A stretch of 20,061 nt of DNA, taken from Verrucomicrobia bacterium UBA1731. GTDB taxonomy: Bacteria > Verrucomicrobiota > Kiritimatiellia > RFP12 > UBA1067. Position 1 is the first letter of the stretch, and each line of letters begins with the position of its first letter. The DNA lies in the NCBI GenBank assembly GCA_002317575.1, contig DCIH01000063.1, positions 1 to 20,061 on the forward strand. Reading direction: 5' to 3'. The translations under genes and the position numbers were made by a program. Below are positions 1-7,213 of this stretch, in pieces. Below the pieces are notes generated by a model, which was not told where the DNA came from, searched no databases, and saw only the letters and a list, made by a program, of their open reading frames with translations.

Positions 1-11
1 ATGCTTCTGAC

Positions 12-59
12 GCCTGCCTCTACCTCGAAAAGGCCATGTGCCTTTTCTCTGCGGCAGGC
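12..59. other. Nested hairpin in the 5' flanking region
   Basis: An outer 7-bp stem (12-18 with 53-59) encloses an inner perfect 8-bp stem, GAAAAGGC (27-34) with GCCTTTTC (40-47), closed by a 5-base loop. The inner stem ends in a T run, so it could be the terminator of a gene lying left of the window. I recognise no RNA family. The rest of 1-223 shows no gene or other structure I can support. Confidence 0.35.
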
Positions 60-223
60 CGAGAAACGTCCAGATGATGGCTCGGGCTCAAGCGCAAGGC
101 GGGGGCGCGCGGAACGGCAGGATTGGCGTGGGGAAGGACGCCGTGCCCGACGTTTTACGCAGCGTCCGCAGGCATACCCATACGGCGGCGGGTAAAAATG
201 GGTAAACTTCAGGCCACGTGAAC

Positions 224-252
224 TTGAGCCACGGGACTGAACGTGGTATCAT
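224..252 (+). promoter_or_regulatory. Promoter of the GH95 gene
   Basis: A -35 box TTGAGC (224-229) lies 17 bases from a -10 box TATCAT (247-252), which is preceded by the extended -10 bases TGG (244-246). The start codon at 261 follows the -10 box by only 8 bases. Transcription should therefore begin within a base or two of the ATG, leaving no room for a Shine-Dalgarno sequence. Confidence 0.8.
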
Positions 253-260
253 CCACATCC

Positions 261-2546
261 ATGAAAAAGTGCGTTTTGTTTTCGATTGCGGCGCTTTCCG
301 CCGTTTTGGCATTTGCGGGCGACCACGTGCTCTGGTACGACTCGGCCGCCGAGGATTCCATGAAGGGCTGGGAGGAACGCTCGCTCCCCATCGGCTGCGG
401 CTGGTTCGGCGTGAACGTGTTCGGCGGCGTTCCTTCCGAGCGGCTGCAGGTGACGGAGCCGACGCTGCTCACGCGCCGCAACCTCACGAACGCGCTGGAC
501 ATCCGGCTCAATTTCCCGAAGCACGCCGCCTGGTGGAGCGCGAAGAACTACCGCCGCGACCTGACGCTCGAAACGGGCGTGGCGACGGTGTCGTACACGT
601 TCGACGGCGTCGACTTCAAGCGCGAATACTTCACGTCCTATCCCGCGCGCATGCTGGTGATGCGCCTCACGGCGTCCAAGAAGGGCGCGCTCGCGTTCGA
701 TCTCCAGCCCGAAGTGCCGTTCCAGCGTCAGTTCGGCATCGGCAAGGAGGCGTGGATCGGGCGCGAAGGGCACCTCAAGGCCGAGGGGAACTTCCTGGAT
801 GTGACGCAGCGCCTGCAGTGGCACAATGTGCGGTTCTTCGGGCGCTTCGCCGTCGTGACGGACGGCAAGGTGACGACGCTCGACCACACGCTCGAGGTCG
901 CGGACGCGACGGAAGCGACGGTCTACTTCTCGTGCGGCACGAACTACCGTCTGTGCCCCGAATCCTTCGGCGCGGCGGCGGGCGAGTTCTCCGGCGAGGC
1001 GGACGAACCGAAGATGCGCGACGAGGACGAACCCTCCGAAGCGGTGAAGGCACGCGTCGCCGCCGCTGTCGCGGTCGGCTACGACGCCGTCAAGCGCGCG
1101 CATCTCGCGGACGTCGGCGGCATGATGCGGCGCGTCGACCTCGACCTCGGCGCCGCGGACGCGGATCGGCTGAAACCCACGGACAAGCTGCTCGCGGAAC
1201 ATGCGCAAGGCCGCGCGAGCGCGTATCTGGAGGAGACGTATTTCCAGTACGGACGCTATCTGCTCGTGTCGTCCTCGCGCCCCGGGACGCTGCCCGCGAG
1301 TTTGCAGGGCGTGTGGACGGCGTACGACAAGTCGCCGTGGGGCTCGGGGTACTGGCACAACGTGAACGTGCAGATGAACTACTGGCCGGCGTTCGTCGGA
1401 AACCTCGCCGAATGCTTCGAGGCGTACGCGGCGTTCAACGCGGCGTTCCGTCCTGTGACGCGGCGCTTTGCGGCGAAGTACCTGACGGACCGCGGCATCG
1501 GCAACGTTCCGGCGGACGGCGAAGCGCCGGACATCTGGTGCGTGGGAACGGCGGTGTATCCCTATGCCGTGTGCGGCGGCCCCGGCGGGCATTCGGGTCC
1601 GGGCACGGGCGGGTTCACCACGAAGTGCTTCAAGGACTGGTGGGACTTCACGCGCGACGAAAAGGCGCTGAAGCAGTACGTGTGGCCGACGTTGCACGGC
1701 ATGGCGGACTTCCTCACGCGCTGCGTGGTGGAGACGAACGGCCTGTGGCTTTCGGCGTTCTCCGCGTCGCCGGAGCAGGTCCGCTATCTGCCGCAAGGCG
1801 GCTGGGAGTACGTCACCACGGTCGGCTGCGCGTTCGACCAGCAGATGATCCACGAGAACAACGCCGACACGCTCGAGCTGGCGAAGATCCTCGGCGTGAA
1901 GGACGCGGTGACGGCGAAGATCGAAAAGCAGCTCGGGAAGTACGAGCCGGTGATCGTGGGCGAATCGGGCCAGGTGAAGGAATTCCGAGAGGAAAAGAAG
2001 TACGGCGAAATCGGCGAATACCGCCACCGCCACATTTCGCAGCTCGTGGGTCTCTATCCCGGCACGATCATCAACAAGAACACGCCCGCGTGGATGGCGG
2101 CGGCGAAATACTCGCTCACCGAGCGCGGCGACGAATCGACGGGCTGGGCGCTCGCGCACCGGCTCAACTGCTGGGCGCGCCTCGGCGACGGCGAGCATTG
2201 CCATCTGCTGCTCGGGAACCTCCTGTCCAAGCGCACGAACGCCAACCTGTGGGACATGCATCCGCCGTTTCAGATCGACGGCAACTTCGGCGCCACCTCC
2301 GGCGTCGCGGAGATGCTGATCCAGTCCCATGCGGGCTTCATCGACCTGCTGCCGGCGCTTCCGAAGGCGTGGGCGGCGAAGGGGGCGTACAAGGGCCTTT
2401 GCGCGCGCGGCGCGTACGAAGTCGACTGCGCATGGGCGGATGGCAAGCCCGTTTCCGTGACGGTGCGCGCCAAGAAGGCGGGGCTCGCGAAGCCGCAGGT
2501 GCGTTTCGCGGACAAGCCGTGCGCGTTTGATTTCGTGTCCAAGTGA
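261..2546 (+). CDS. Exported glycoside hydrolase family 95 (alpha-L-fucosidase type)
   Basis: This 761-residue enzyme should release terminal alpha-L-fucose (or alpha-L-galactose, another GH95 activity) from glycans outside the cytoplasm. Residues 1-19 form a signal peptide ending AFA|GD. The N-terminal beta-sandwich has the family signature around LPIGCGWFGVNVFGG (42-56). In the (alpha/alpha)6 barrel, SSSRPGTLPASLQG is followed by HNVNVQMNYWPA with N367 and N369, then SPEQ with probable general acid E505, and QIDGNFGAT with D673; these align with the Asn pair, Glu and Asp known from the Bifidobacterium enzyme AfcA. The usual SPEN reads SPEQ here, but the Glu is kept. Length is normal. ATG 261 is chosen over the in-frame GTG at 243 because it begins the signal peptide and because 243-252 overlaps the -10 box. 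A symporter gene follows after 18 bases. The linkage cleaved cannot be read from the sequence. Confidence 0.94.
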   Translation: MKKCVLFSIAALSAVLAFAGDHVLWYDSAAEDSMKGWEERSLPIGCGWFGVNVFGGVPSERLQVTEPTLLTRRNLTNALDIRLNFPKHAAWWSAKNYRRDLTLETGVATVSYTFDGVDFKREYFTSYPARMLVMRLTASKKGALAFDLQPEVPFQRQFGIGKEAWIGREGHLKAEGNFLDVTQRLQWHNVRFFGRFAVVTDGKVTTLDHTLEVADATEATVYFSCGTNYRLCPESFGAAAGEFSGEADEPKMRDEDEPSEAVKARVAAAVAVGYDAVKRAHLADVGGMMRRVDLDLGAADADRLKPTDKLLAEHAQGRASAYLEETYFQYGRYLLVSSSRPGTLPASLQGVWTAYDKSPWGSGYWHNVNVQMNYWPAFVGNLAECFEAYAAFNAAFRPVTRRFAAKYLTDRGIGNVPADGEAPDIWCVGTAVYPYAVCGGPGGHSGPGTGGFTTKCFKDWWDFTRDEKALKQYVWPTLHGMADFLTRCVVETNGLWLSAFSASPEQVRYLPQGGWEYVTTVGCAFDQQMIHENNADTLELAKILGVKDAVTAKIEKQLGKYEPVIVGESGQVKEFREEKKYGEIGEYRHRHISQLVGLYPGTIINKNTPAWMAAAKYSLTERGDESTGWALAHRLNCWARLGDGEHCHLLLGNLLSKRTNANLWDMHPPFQIDGNFGATSGVAEMLIQSHAGFIDLLPALPKAWAAKGAYKGLCARGAYEVDCAWADGKPVSVTVRAKKAGLAKPQVRFADKPCAFDFVSK

Positions 2547-2564
2547 GAGAGTTGCGGATCCGTC

Positions 2565-3953
2565 ATGAGCGATGCGCGTGAAAAATTGGCGTCCCGGTTG
2601 GGGTTCATTTTGTTGTCGGCCGGTTGCGCCATCGGCCTCGGAAACGTCTGGCGTTTCCCGTACATCACGGGACAGAATGGCGGTGGTTGGTTTGTGCTCA
2701 TCTACCTCGTGTTTCTGGCGCTCATCGGCCTTCCCGTTTTGGTGATGGAATTCGCCACGGGCCGCGCGTCGCAGCGGTCGATCGCGAAGCTTCACGCCGT
2801 GCTCACGCCCGAAAGGAAGGCCTGGCGAATCCATGGCGTGGCCGGCGTCGTCGGGTGCGTCGTGCTGATGATGTTCTACACCACGGTGACGGGGTGGATG
2901 GTCATTTACCTGTTCAAGATGGCCGCCGGTTCGTTCGCCGGGCTTTCCCCGGACAAAATCGGCGCCGCATTCGGCGGCATGGTTGGCGATCCGTGGATCC
3001 AGACGTGGGCGATGCTCGGTGTCGTGCTCGCGTCCGTGGCCGTGTGCGCCATCGGTCTGCAGAAGGGCCTCGAGCGCGTCACCAAGTGGATGATGCTCTG
3101 TCTGCTGGTGCTGATCGTCGTCTTGGCCGGCCACAGTCTGATGTTGGAGGGCGCCGAGAAGGGCCTGGCTTTCTACCTCGTGCCCGACTTCGCGCGTTTC
3201 AAGGCGATTGGCGTCGGCAAGGTCGTCGTCGAGGCCATGAACCATGCGTTCTTCACGCTTTCGATCGGCATCGGTTCGATGGCCATCTTCGGCAGCTACG
3301 TCGGCCGCGACCACACGCTGCTCAAGGAAGGCGTGAACGTGGCCGTGCTGGACACCTTCGTCGCCGTCGTGGCGGGTCTCGTCATCATCCCCGCGTGCTT
3401 CGCGTTCAATGTGGAACCCGGTCAGGGGCCGGGACTCATTTTCGTCACGCTTCCGAACGTGTTCAACCACATGGTTGGCGGGCGCGTCTGGGGCACGCTC
3501 TTTTTCCTCTTCATGAGCGCCGCCGCGCTCACGACCGTGCTCGCCGTGTTCGAGTGCATTCTCGCGAGCCTCCGCGATTTCACGGGGTGGAGCCGCAGGA
3601 CGGCCTGCGCCGTGCTGGCGGTGGCGATTCCCGTTTTGTCATTGCCGTGCATTCTCGGCTTCAGCGTGTGGGGCGGGTTCAAGCCGTTCGGCGAAGGATC
3701 CTGCGTGCTCGACCTTGAGGATTTCGTCGTCAGCAACGTGCTTCTGCCGATCGGCGGTCTTGTGTTCGCGCTCTATTGCTGCCACCGCTACGGGTGGGGG
3801 TGGGAGAAGTTCCGCGCCGAGGTGAATACGGGCGCGGGGGCGTGCGTGCCGAACGGCGTTGTCCGCGTTTACTGCGCGTACGTGCTGCCGCTGATGATCC
3901 TCGGGCTGTTCGTCATCGGCATCCTGTCCAAATTCCACGTGATTTCCGTCTGA
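2565..3953 (+). CDS. Sodium-dependent symporter, SNF/NSS (LeuT-type) family
   Basis: This 462-residue inner-membrane carrier should import an amino acid or related amine driven by sodium. Transmembrane segment 1 carries the family signature SRLGFILLSAGCAIGLGNVW (residues 10-29) followed by RFPY, whose unwound centre forms the sodium and substrate site in LeuT. Segment 6 matches at AFFTLSIGIGSMAIFGSY (about 228-245). Length is normal for bacterial NSS proteins and hydrophobic segments continue to the C-terminus. The gene starts 18 bases after the GH95 stop with no promoter of its own, so it is probably co-transcribed. The Shine-Dalgarno is weak; a GAGAG lies rather far upstream. Substrate is unknown: sugars are not known NSS cargo, so the link to fucosidase may be to amino acids or amines released with glycoprotein, which is inference. 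Confidence 0.95.
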   Translation: MSDAREKLASRLGFILLSAGCAIGLGNVWRFPYITGQNGGGWFVLIYLVFLALIGLPVLVMEFATGRASQRSIAKLHAVLTPERKAWRIHGVAGVVGCVVLMMFYTTVTGWMVIYLFKMAAGSFAGLSPDKIGAAFGGMVGDPWIQTWAMLGVVLASVAVCAIGLQKGLERVTKWMMLCLLVLIVVLAGHSLMLEGAEKGLAFYLVPDFARFKAIGVGKVVVEAMNHAFFTLSIGIGSMAIFGSYVGRDHTLLKEGVNVAVLDTFVAVVAGLVIIPACFAFNVEPGQGPGLIFVTLPNVFNHMVGGRVWGTLFFLFMSAAALTTVLAVFECILASLRDFTGWSRRTACAVLAVAIPVLSLPCILGFSVWGGFKPFGEGSCVLDLEDFVVSNVLLPIGGLVFALYCCHRYGWGWEKFRAEVNTGAGACVPNGVVRVYCAYVLPLMILGLFVIGILSKFHVISV

Positions 3954-4037
3954 AGCGAGCGCCGCGGCCCCTCGCCGCGCCCGAAACGCGGCACCGAACT
4001 GGTAGGGCGGCGAGTCCCTCGCCGCCGCAGAGGCGCC

Positions 4038-4070
4038 CGAACAGTAGAGCAGTTCGTCCCGAACTGCGCA
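4038..4070 (+). repeat. Single-arm copy of the 95-bp repeat family
   Basis: These 33 bases match the reverse complement of 4201-4233 at 28 of 33 positions. Both fold as an 8-bp stem with a three-base loop, TCC here and GGA on the other strand there. One difference is a T-A stem pair here against a G-C pair there, so pairing is preserved. The stem here is 4049-4056 with 4060-4067. Confidence 0.7.
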
Positions 4071-4080
4071 GAGGCGTCCT

Positions 4081-4178
4081 CAAGGGGGTGGCGTCGCTCC
4101 GCCGACGCCACCAAGTTCGTGATATTCACGATCCAGTTCCGTCCTTGGTCACGCCGGAGGATCGGCGTGACCCCCTGG
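4081..4178 (+). repeat. 98-bp paired-hairpin element, copy A
   Basis: The unit is bounded by near-inverted ends (CAAGGGGGT at 4081-4089, ACCCCCTGG at 4170-4178). Hairpin 1 has a perfect 10-bp stem, 4087-4096 with 4103-4112, and loop CTCCGC. Hairpin 2 has a perfect 10-bp stem, 4147-4156 with 4163-4172, and loop GAGGAT. A 34-base spacer (4113-4146) separates them. A second copy of the same total length lies at 16867-16964. It looks like a small palindromic mobile or REP-like repeat; no transposase is in view. Confidence 0.8.
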
Positions 4179-4206
4179 TGGAGCCGCGTCCGTACGCCAA
4201 TCCGCA

Positions 4207-4301
4207 GTGCGGGACGCACTGCTCCACTGATCGGGGCCGCGTGAAGCTGCGCGCCCGCCGCTTCGACATCCCGGCGGCATTTCTGCGCGAACGGCATGTC
4301 A
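4207..4301 (+). repeat. 95-bp conserved-arm repeat, copy 1
   Basis: The left arm (4207-4241) matches 4681-4715 with 2 differences in 35 bases. The right arm (4264-4301) matches 4740-4777 with 2 differences in 38. The 22-base middle (4242-4263) is unlike the 24-base middle of the other copy. The left edge holds a perfect palindrome, stem 4204-4211 with 4215-4222 around a GGA loop. Confidence 0.8.
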
Positions 4302-4360
4302 ACCCAAACACCCACCAACCCACCAACCCAAACACCCAAACACCCAAACACCCACCAACT
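4302..4360 (+). repeat. Octamer tandem array 1 (ACCCAAAC / ACCCACCA)
   Basis: Seven exact 8-base units run from 4302 to 4357, alternating irregularly between ACCCAAAC and ACCCACCA. The minus strand therefore carries many GGG runs with 4-5-base spacers, a sequence type able to form G-quadruplexes. The first 40 bases (4301-4340) recur exactly at 4412-4451. Between the two arrays is a doubled octamer TTATTGCG (4371-4386). Confidence 0.85.
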
Positions 4361-4404
4361 CGGTTATGGGTTATTGCGTTATTGCGTGTTTGAGTTATCT
4401 TCCA

Positions 4405-4484
4405 ACACAAAAACCCAAACACCCACCAACCCACCAACCCAAACACCCAAAAACACAAACACCCCCCAACCCAAACACCCAACG
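4405..4484 (+). repeat. Octamer tandem array 2 (degenerate)
   Basis: Ten 8-base units keep the register of the first array, four of them degraded in the interior or at the edges (ACACAAAA, ACCCAAAA, ACACAAAC, ACCCCCCA) and the last trailing off as ACCCAACG. It shares a perfect 40-base block with array 1 at an offset of 111 bases, which suggests block duplication as well as unit slippage. Confidence 0.8.
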
Positions 4485-4680
4485 GGCAGTCTCCGGCCGG
4501 GGCGGATTATTCAACTCCGACGGCCCTTAAATGCGCTTCACTAACGTTCCGCGTCGGCTTCGCCCCGCGTGGCCACAGGATTTTGACGGATCAAATTCAT
4601 CATTTTTGGAGTGGATCTTGTTCCGCGCTTCGCAGTCTTCAAGAACGCAACACGAGCGACCTGTGGGCTGTTCTTCCTTC

Positions 4681-4777
4681 GTGCGGGACGCACTGCTCCA
4701 CGGGTCGGGGCCGCGCGATCACACGCTGCCAACGCCCTGCGACATTCCGGCGGCATTTCTGCGCGAACGGCACGTCA
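4681..4777 (+). repeat. 95-bp conserved-arm repeat, copy 2
   Basis: This is the second copy of the element at 4207-4301, in the same orientation, with conserved arms 4681-4715 and 4740-4777 around an unrelated 24-base middle. Its hairpin is shorter because the left flank differs: only GTGCG-GGA-CGCAC pairs fully. Confidence 0.8.
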
Positions 4778-4849
4778 TTCCGCTGCCTCCATTCGTGCTC
4801 ACGGGGCGTGGGGAAGCGCCCCCATCGCGCCGCGAATGAATCACTTCCT

Positions 4850-4870
4850 CATTCCTCATTCCCCATTCCT
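4850..4870 (+). repeat. CATTCCT heptamer array
   Basis: Three 7-base units (CATTCCT, CATTCCC, CATTCCT) are flanked by partial units on both sides. The array ends about 60 bases before the -10 box of the S1-domain gene. Confidence 0.75.
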
Positions 4871-4926
4871 CATTACATTGCTGGGCAGGTACGCCGGTTG
4901 ATTGCGTTCCACGGGCGGGCGAAACG

Positions 4927-4935
4927 TGGTATAAT
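4927..4935 (+). promoter_or_regulatory. Extended -10 promoter of the S1-domain gene
   Basis: TGG (4927-4929) precedes a consensus TATAAT (4930-4935). I see no good -35 box at 16-18 bases (TTCCAC at 4907-4912 is weak), which an extended -10 can tolerate. Transcription should start near 4942, giving a leader of about 25 bases that contains the Shine-Dalgarno GGAGAG (4954-4959). Confidence 0.78.
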
Positions 4936-4966
4936 CCGCGCCATTTGTGTTTCGGAGAGTCATGAA

Positions 4967-5800
4967 ATGAGCGAAGAAAAGTTCGATTTTGGTGCGATGG
5001 TGAACGCGCAGATGAAGCCGTTCCGTCAGGGTTTCAAGTTCCCCAAGTCCTACAACGATCTCAAGAGCGTCGAGCCGGATCAGAAGAAGCGTCAGGCCGA
5101 AGTCGCCGAAGCCCAGGAAGAGCAGGCCGACGACGCGAAGAAGACGCCGCTCGAGGCGTCCATTCTCGCTGCGTTCAACGCGGGCGACCCCATCTCCGGC
5201 AAGGTCGAGAAGGAGGTCAAGGGCGGCTACGAGGTGACCGTCGCGGGCCAGCGCGCGTTCTGCCCGTTCTCGCAGATCGACCGATTCCGCAAGCCCGACG
5301 CGGTGTACGTGGGCGAAACGTTCCTCTTCCAGGTGCAGGAGTACGGCGCGGACGACCGCGGCGTCAACCTGATCGTGTCCCGTCGCGCGGAGCTCGAGCT
5401 CGAGCAGCAGGCGCTCAAGGAGGATCTCAAGGGCACGCTCACCGAGGGCATGACCGTGAACGGCACCGTCGTGAAGGTGCTCGACTTCGGCGCGTTCGTC
5501 GATCTCGGCGGCATGGAGGGCCTGGTGCCCGTGCGCGAGATTTCCTGGGACAAGGTGGTGAATCCCCGCGACTTCGTGAAGGCGGGCGACTATGTCACCG
5601 TGAAGGTCTTGTCCGTCGACTGGGAGCGCGACCGCGTGTCGCTCTCGATCCGCGAGTGCCAGGCGAAGCCGCTGAAGCCCGTCAAGAAGGGCGAAGAGGC
5701 GCCCGAAGAGCCCGGCATCGATGTCGCCGCCGAAATGGCGAAGGTCAATGCCGCGGGCGAGAACTTCACGTCCGGCGCGTTCGCCGGTTTGAATTTCTGA
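4967..5800 (+). CDS. Two-domain S1 RNA-binding protein
   Basis: This 277-residue cytoplasmic protein should bind RNA through two S1 (OB-fold) domains. The first (about 73-141) is less typical; the second (about 160-231) is a clear match, with GTVVKVLDFGAFVDLGGMEG (166-185) and EGLVPVREIS (184-193) as seen in ribosomal protein S1. Before them is a charged Glu/Lys/Gln-rich stretch (35-62), and after them an acidic tail. Full-length bacterial S1 has four to six repeats, so this is a short relative and not obviously the ribosomal protein. ATG 4967 is chosen because GGAGAG lies 7 bases upstream and a promoter lies just before it; the frame stays open upstream to 4583 but only through repeats. The deaminase-type gene follows after 22 bases. 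A role in translation or RNA decay is inference. Confidence 0.9.
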   Translation: MSEEKFDFGAMVNAQMKPFRQGFKFPKSYNDLKSVEPDQKKRQAEVAEAQEEQADDAKKTPLEASILAAFNAGDPISGKVEKEVKGGYEVTVAGQRAFCPFSQIDRFRKPDAVYVGETFLFQVQEYGADDRGVNLIVSRRAELELEQQALKEDLKGTLTEGMTVNGTVVKVLDFGAFVDLGGMEGLVPVREISWDKVVNPRDFVKAGDYVTVKVLSVDWERDRVSLSIRECQAKPLKPVKKGEEAPEEPGIDVAAEMAKVNAAGENFTSGAFAGLNF

Positions 5801-5822
5801 TTTTCCGCAAGGAGGCGAGCGT

Positions 5823-7106
5823 ATGCGGCGGGTATTCTCGAATGGCCGGGTGCTGACGCCGTCGCATGCGGTGGTGGACGGTCCGATCGTCGTGGACGGC
5901 GATTGGATTTCGCAGATCGGCGGCGTGGTGGCGCCGTTCGAGGGCGCGTGCGAGACGATCGACCTCAAGGGCGCGCTGGTGATGCCCGGTCTCGTGAACG
6001 CGCACGGGCATACGGCGATGACGCTCGTGCGCGGCGTGGGCGGCGGATTGCCGCTGCAGCGCTGGCTCGAGGAGGCGATTTTTCCCGTTGAGGCGAAGAT
6101 GACGCCCGAGGACATCCGCGCGGGCGTCACATGGGGCGTGATGGAGATGCTCGCCTCGGGCACGACGCTCGTCGCGGACATGTACGATTTCCCGCAGGCG
6201 GGCGGCGAAGCGTTCGCCGCCGCGGGGATGAAGGCGAACGTGTGCCGCGTGGGGCTGTGCTTTTCGGAGACGGACGAAGTGCCGCCCGGGCGCGCGAAAG
6301 AATGCATCGATTTTGTGCGCGACTTCAAGGATTCCACGGGGCGCGTGGTGGCCGATTTCTGCGTCCATTCCGAATACCTGACGAGCGAACGGATCGTCCG
6401 CGCGCTCGCCGAGGCGAACGCGGACTTCAGGCGTCCGGTGCACGCGCACGTCTCCGAAACGGAAAAGGAGCACCGCGAATGCCTCGCGCGCCGCGGCAAG
6501 ACGCCGATCGCGTACCTGGCCGACTGCGGACTTCTGGACCACGGCGGTTATCTGGCGCACGCGGTGTGGGCGACGGATGACGATTTCGCGGTGGCGCGCG
6601 CCAAGGGCGCGGCGCTCGTCCACAACCCCACGAGCAACATGAAGCTCGGCAGCGGCTTCGCGCGCATTCCGGCGGCGATCGCGGCGGGAACGCGCGTGGC
6701 GCTCGGGACGGACGGGTGCGCCTCCAACGACAATCTGAACCTGTTCGAGGAAATGCACCTCGCCGCGCTCATCCACAAGGGGGTCGCGAAGGATCCGACG
6801 GCGCTTCCCGCGGGCGCGGTGCTGGACATGGCCACGGTCAATGGCGCGAAAGCGCTCGGACGCAATGACACGGGCGCCTTGGCGGTGGGCATGAAGGCGG
6901 ATTTCTGCGTGGTCGATTTCGATAAGCCGCATTTGAAACCGTGCCTCGACATCATGAATGCGCTCGTCTATTCGGCGCAGGCGTCGGACGTGGTGATGAC
7001 CGTGGTGGACGGCGAGATACTGTACGACCACGGCGAATACCCGACGATCGACGCGGGGCGCGCGGAGTTCGAGTTCCGCGCCGCGGTGAAGCGGCTCGGG
7101 TTGTGA
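5823..7106 (+). CDS. mtaD: Amidohydrolase, MTA/SAH deaminase type
   Basis: This 427-residue cytoplasmic metal enzyme belongs to the TRZ/ATZ group of amidohydrolases and most resembles 5'-methylthioadenosine/S-adenosylhomocysteine deaminases, which turn adenine nucleosides into inosine forms for methionine-cycle salvage. Metal ligands are visible: H61 and H63 in PGLVNAHGHTAMTL, H209 in HAHVSETEKEH, H246 in LAHAVW and D297 in ALGTDGCASNDN, with E212 as the catalytic acid candidate. Length and the small N- and C-terminal beta domain are normal. The first ligand pair reads HGH rather than the more common HTH, which keeps both His. A perfect AAGGAGG (5809-5815) sits 7 bases before the start. It follows the S1 gene after 22 bases and ends 41 bases before a hairpin. 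Related deaminases act on other purines or triazines, so the substrate, and hence the symbol, is tentative. Confidence 0.9.
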   Translation: MRRVFSNGRVLTPSHAVVDGPIVVDGDWISQIGGVVAPFEGACETIDLKGALVMPGLVNAHGHTAMTLVRGVGGGLPLQRWLEEAIFPVEAKMTPEDIRAGVTWGVMEMLASGTTLVADMYDFPQAGGEAFAAAGMKANVCRVGLCFSETDEVPPGRAKECIDFVRDFKDSTGRVVADFCVHSEYLTSERIVRALAEANADFRRPVHAHVSETEKEHRECLARRGKTPIAYLADCGLLDHGGYLAHAVWATDDDFAVARAKGAALVHNPTSNMKLGSGFARIPAAIAAGTRVALGTDGCASNDNLNLFEEMHLAALIHKGVAKDPTALPAGAVLDMATVNGAKALGRNDTGALAVGMKADFCVVDFDKPHLKPCLDIMNALVYSAQASDVVMTVVDGEILYDHGEYPTIDAGRAEFEFRAAVKRLGL

Positions 7107-7147
7107 GGACGGAAGGGTTGAAGGCGCCGCATCGCGCGGGGACGGTT

Positions 7148-7170
7148 CGGCGGCCTCGATGAGGCCGCCG
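7148..7170 (+). terminator. Hairpin terminator after the deaminase gene
   Basis: A perfect 10-bp GC-rich stem, CGGCGGCCTC (7148-7157) with GAGGCCGCCG (7161-7170), is closed by GAT. Only a short TCGTGCTT follows, so the T run is poor. It separates two transcription units: the -35 box of the next promoter begins 6 bases later. Confidence 0.65.
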
Positions 7171-7176
7171 TCGTGC

Positions 7177-7205
7177 TTGAAGGGACGGCCTTGAATTGGT
7201 ATAAT
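7177..7205 (+). promoter_or_regulatory. Promoter of the eight-gene unit
   Basis: TTGAAG (7177-7182), a 17-base spacer and TATAAT (7200-7205) with extended -10 bases TGG (7197-7199) make this the best promoter in the window. The ATG at 7214 is 8 bases beyond the -10 box, so the mRNA leader is probably 0-3 bases long and lacks a Shine-Dalgarno sequence. Confidence 0.88.
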
Positions 7206-7213
7206 TCCCGACC

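Larger units (their letters stand above)
3954..4966. other. Gene-free 1-kb repeat region
   Basis: No open frame here has a recognisable protein, a credible start or normal composition; the frames are products of repeats. The stretch holds perfect short hairpins (4006-4026 with a TCC loop; 4049-4067 with a TCC loop), one 98-bp paired-hairpin element (4081-4178), two copies of a 95-97-bp element (4207-4301 and 4681-4777), two octamer arrays (4302-4360 and 4405-4484), a CATTCCT heptamer array (4850-4870) and the promoter of the next gene (4927-4935). Bases 4485-4680 contain nothing I can identify. The hairpin at 4006-4026 may help end transcription of the symporter gene but lacks a T run. Confidence 0.8.

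Noticed and set aside
1..195. A possible 64-residue gene at the left edge
   Set aside because: It has Arg/Gly/Pro-rich composition with no recognisable domain, and it runs through the nested hairpin at 12-59 and just ahead of the GH95 promoter.
1..223. A structured RNA such as RNase P RNA or a riboswitch upstream of the GH95 gene
   Set aside because: I compared it by eye with RNase P, SRP, tmRNA and common riboswitch cores and found none of their conserved blocks. The promoter at 224-252 also lies downstream of it, so it is not a leader of that gene.
249..3470. A 1073-codon open frame on the minus strand across the GH95 and symporter genes
   Set aside because: It is antisense to two well-matched genes, its translation is rich in Arg, His, Asp and Val as expected for the mirror of GC-rich codons, and it resembles no family. 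Similar long antisense frames lie under most genes here.
4081..4178. A CRISPR-like or integron attC site
   Set aside because: The hairpins flank a single spacer, the two copies lie 12.8 kb apart, and no cas or integron integrase gene is visible; the attC core sequence pattern is not seen.
4302..4484. A CRISPR array
   Set aside because: Units are contiguous octamers without unique spacers, the 40-base block occurs only twice, and no cas gene is near.
3776..4839. Several short frames on both strands in the repeat region
   Set aside because: Their translations are repeats of the palindromes and octamers (for example runs of Thr, Pro, Gln and Asn), and frames from separate repeat copies resemble each other only because the DNA repeats do.
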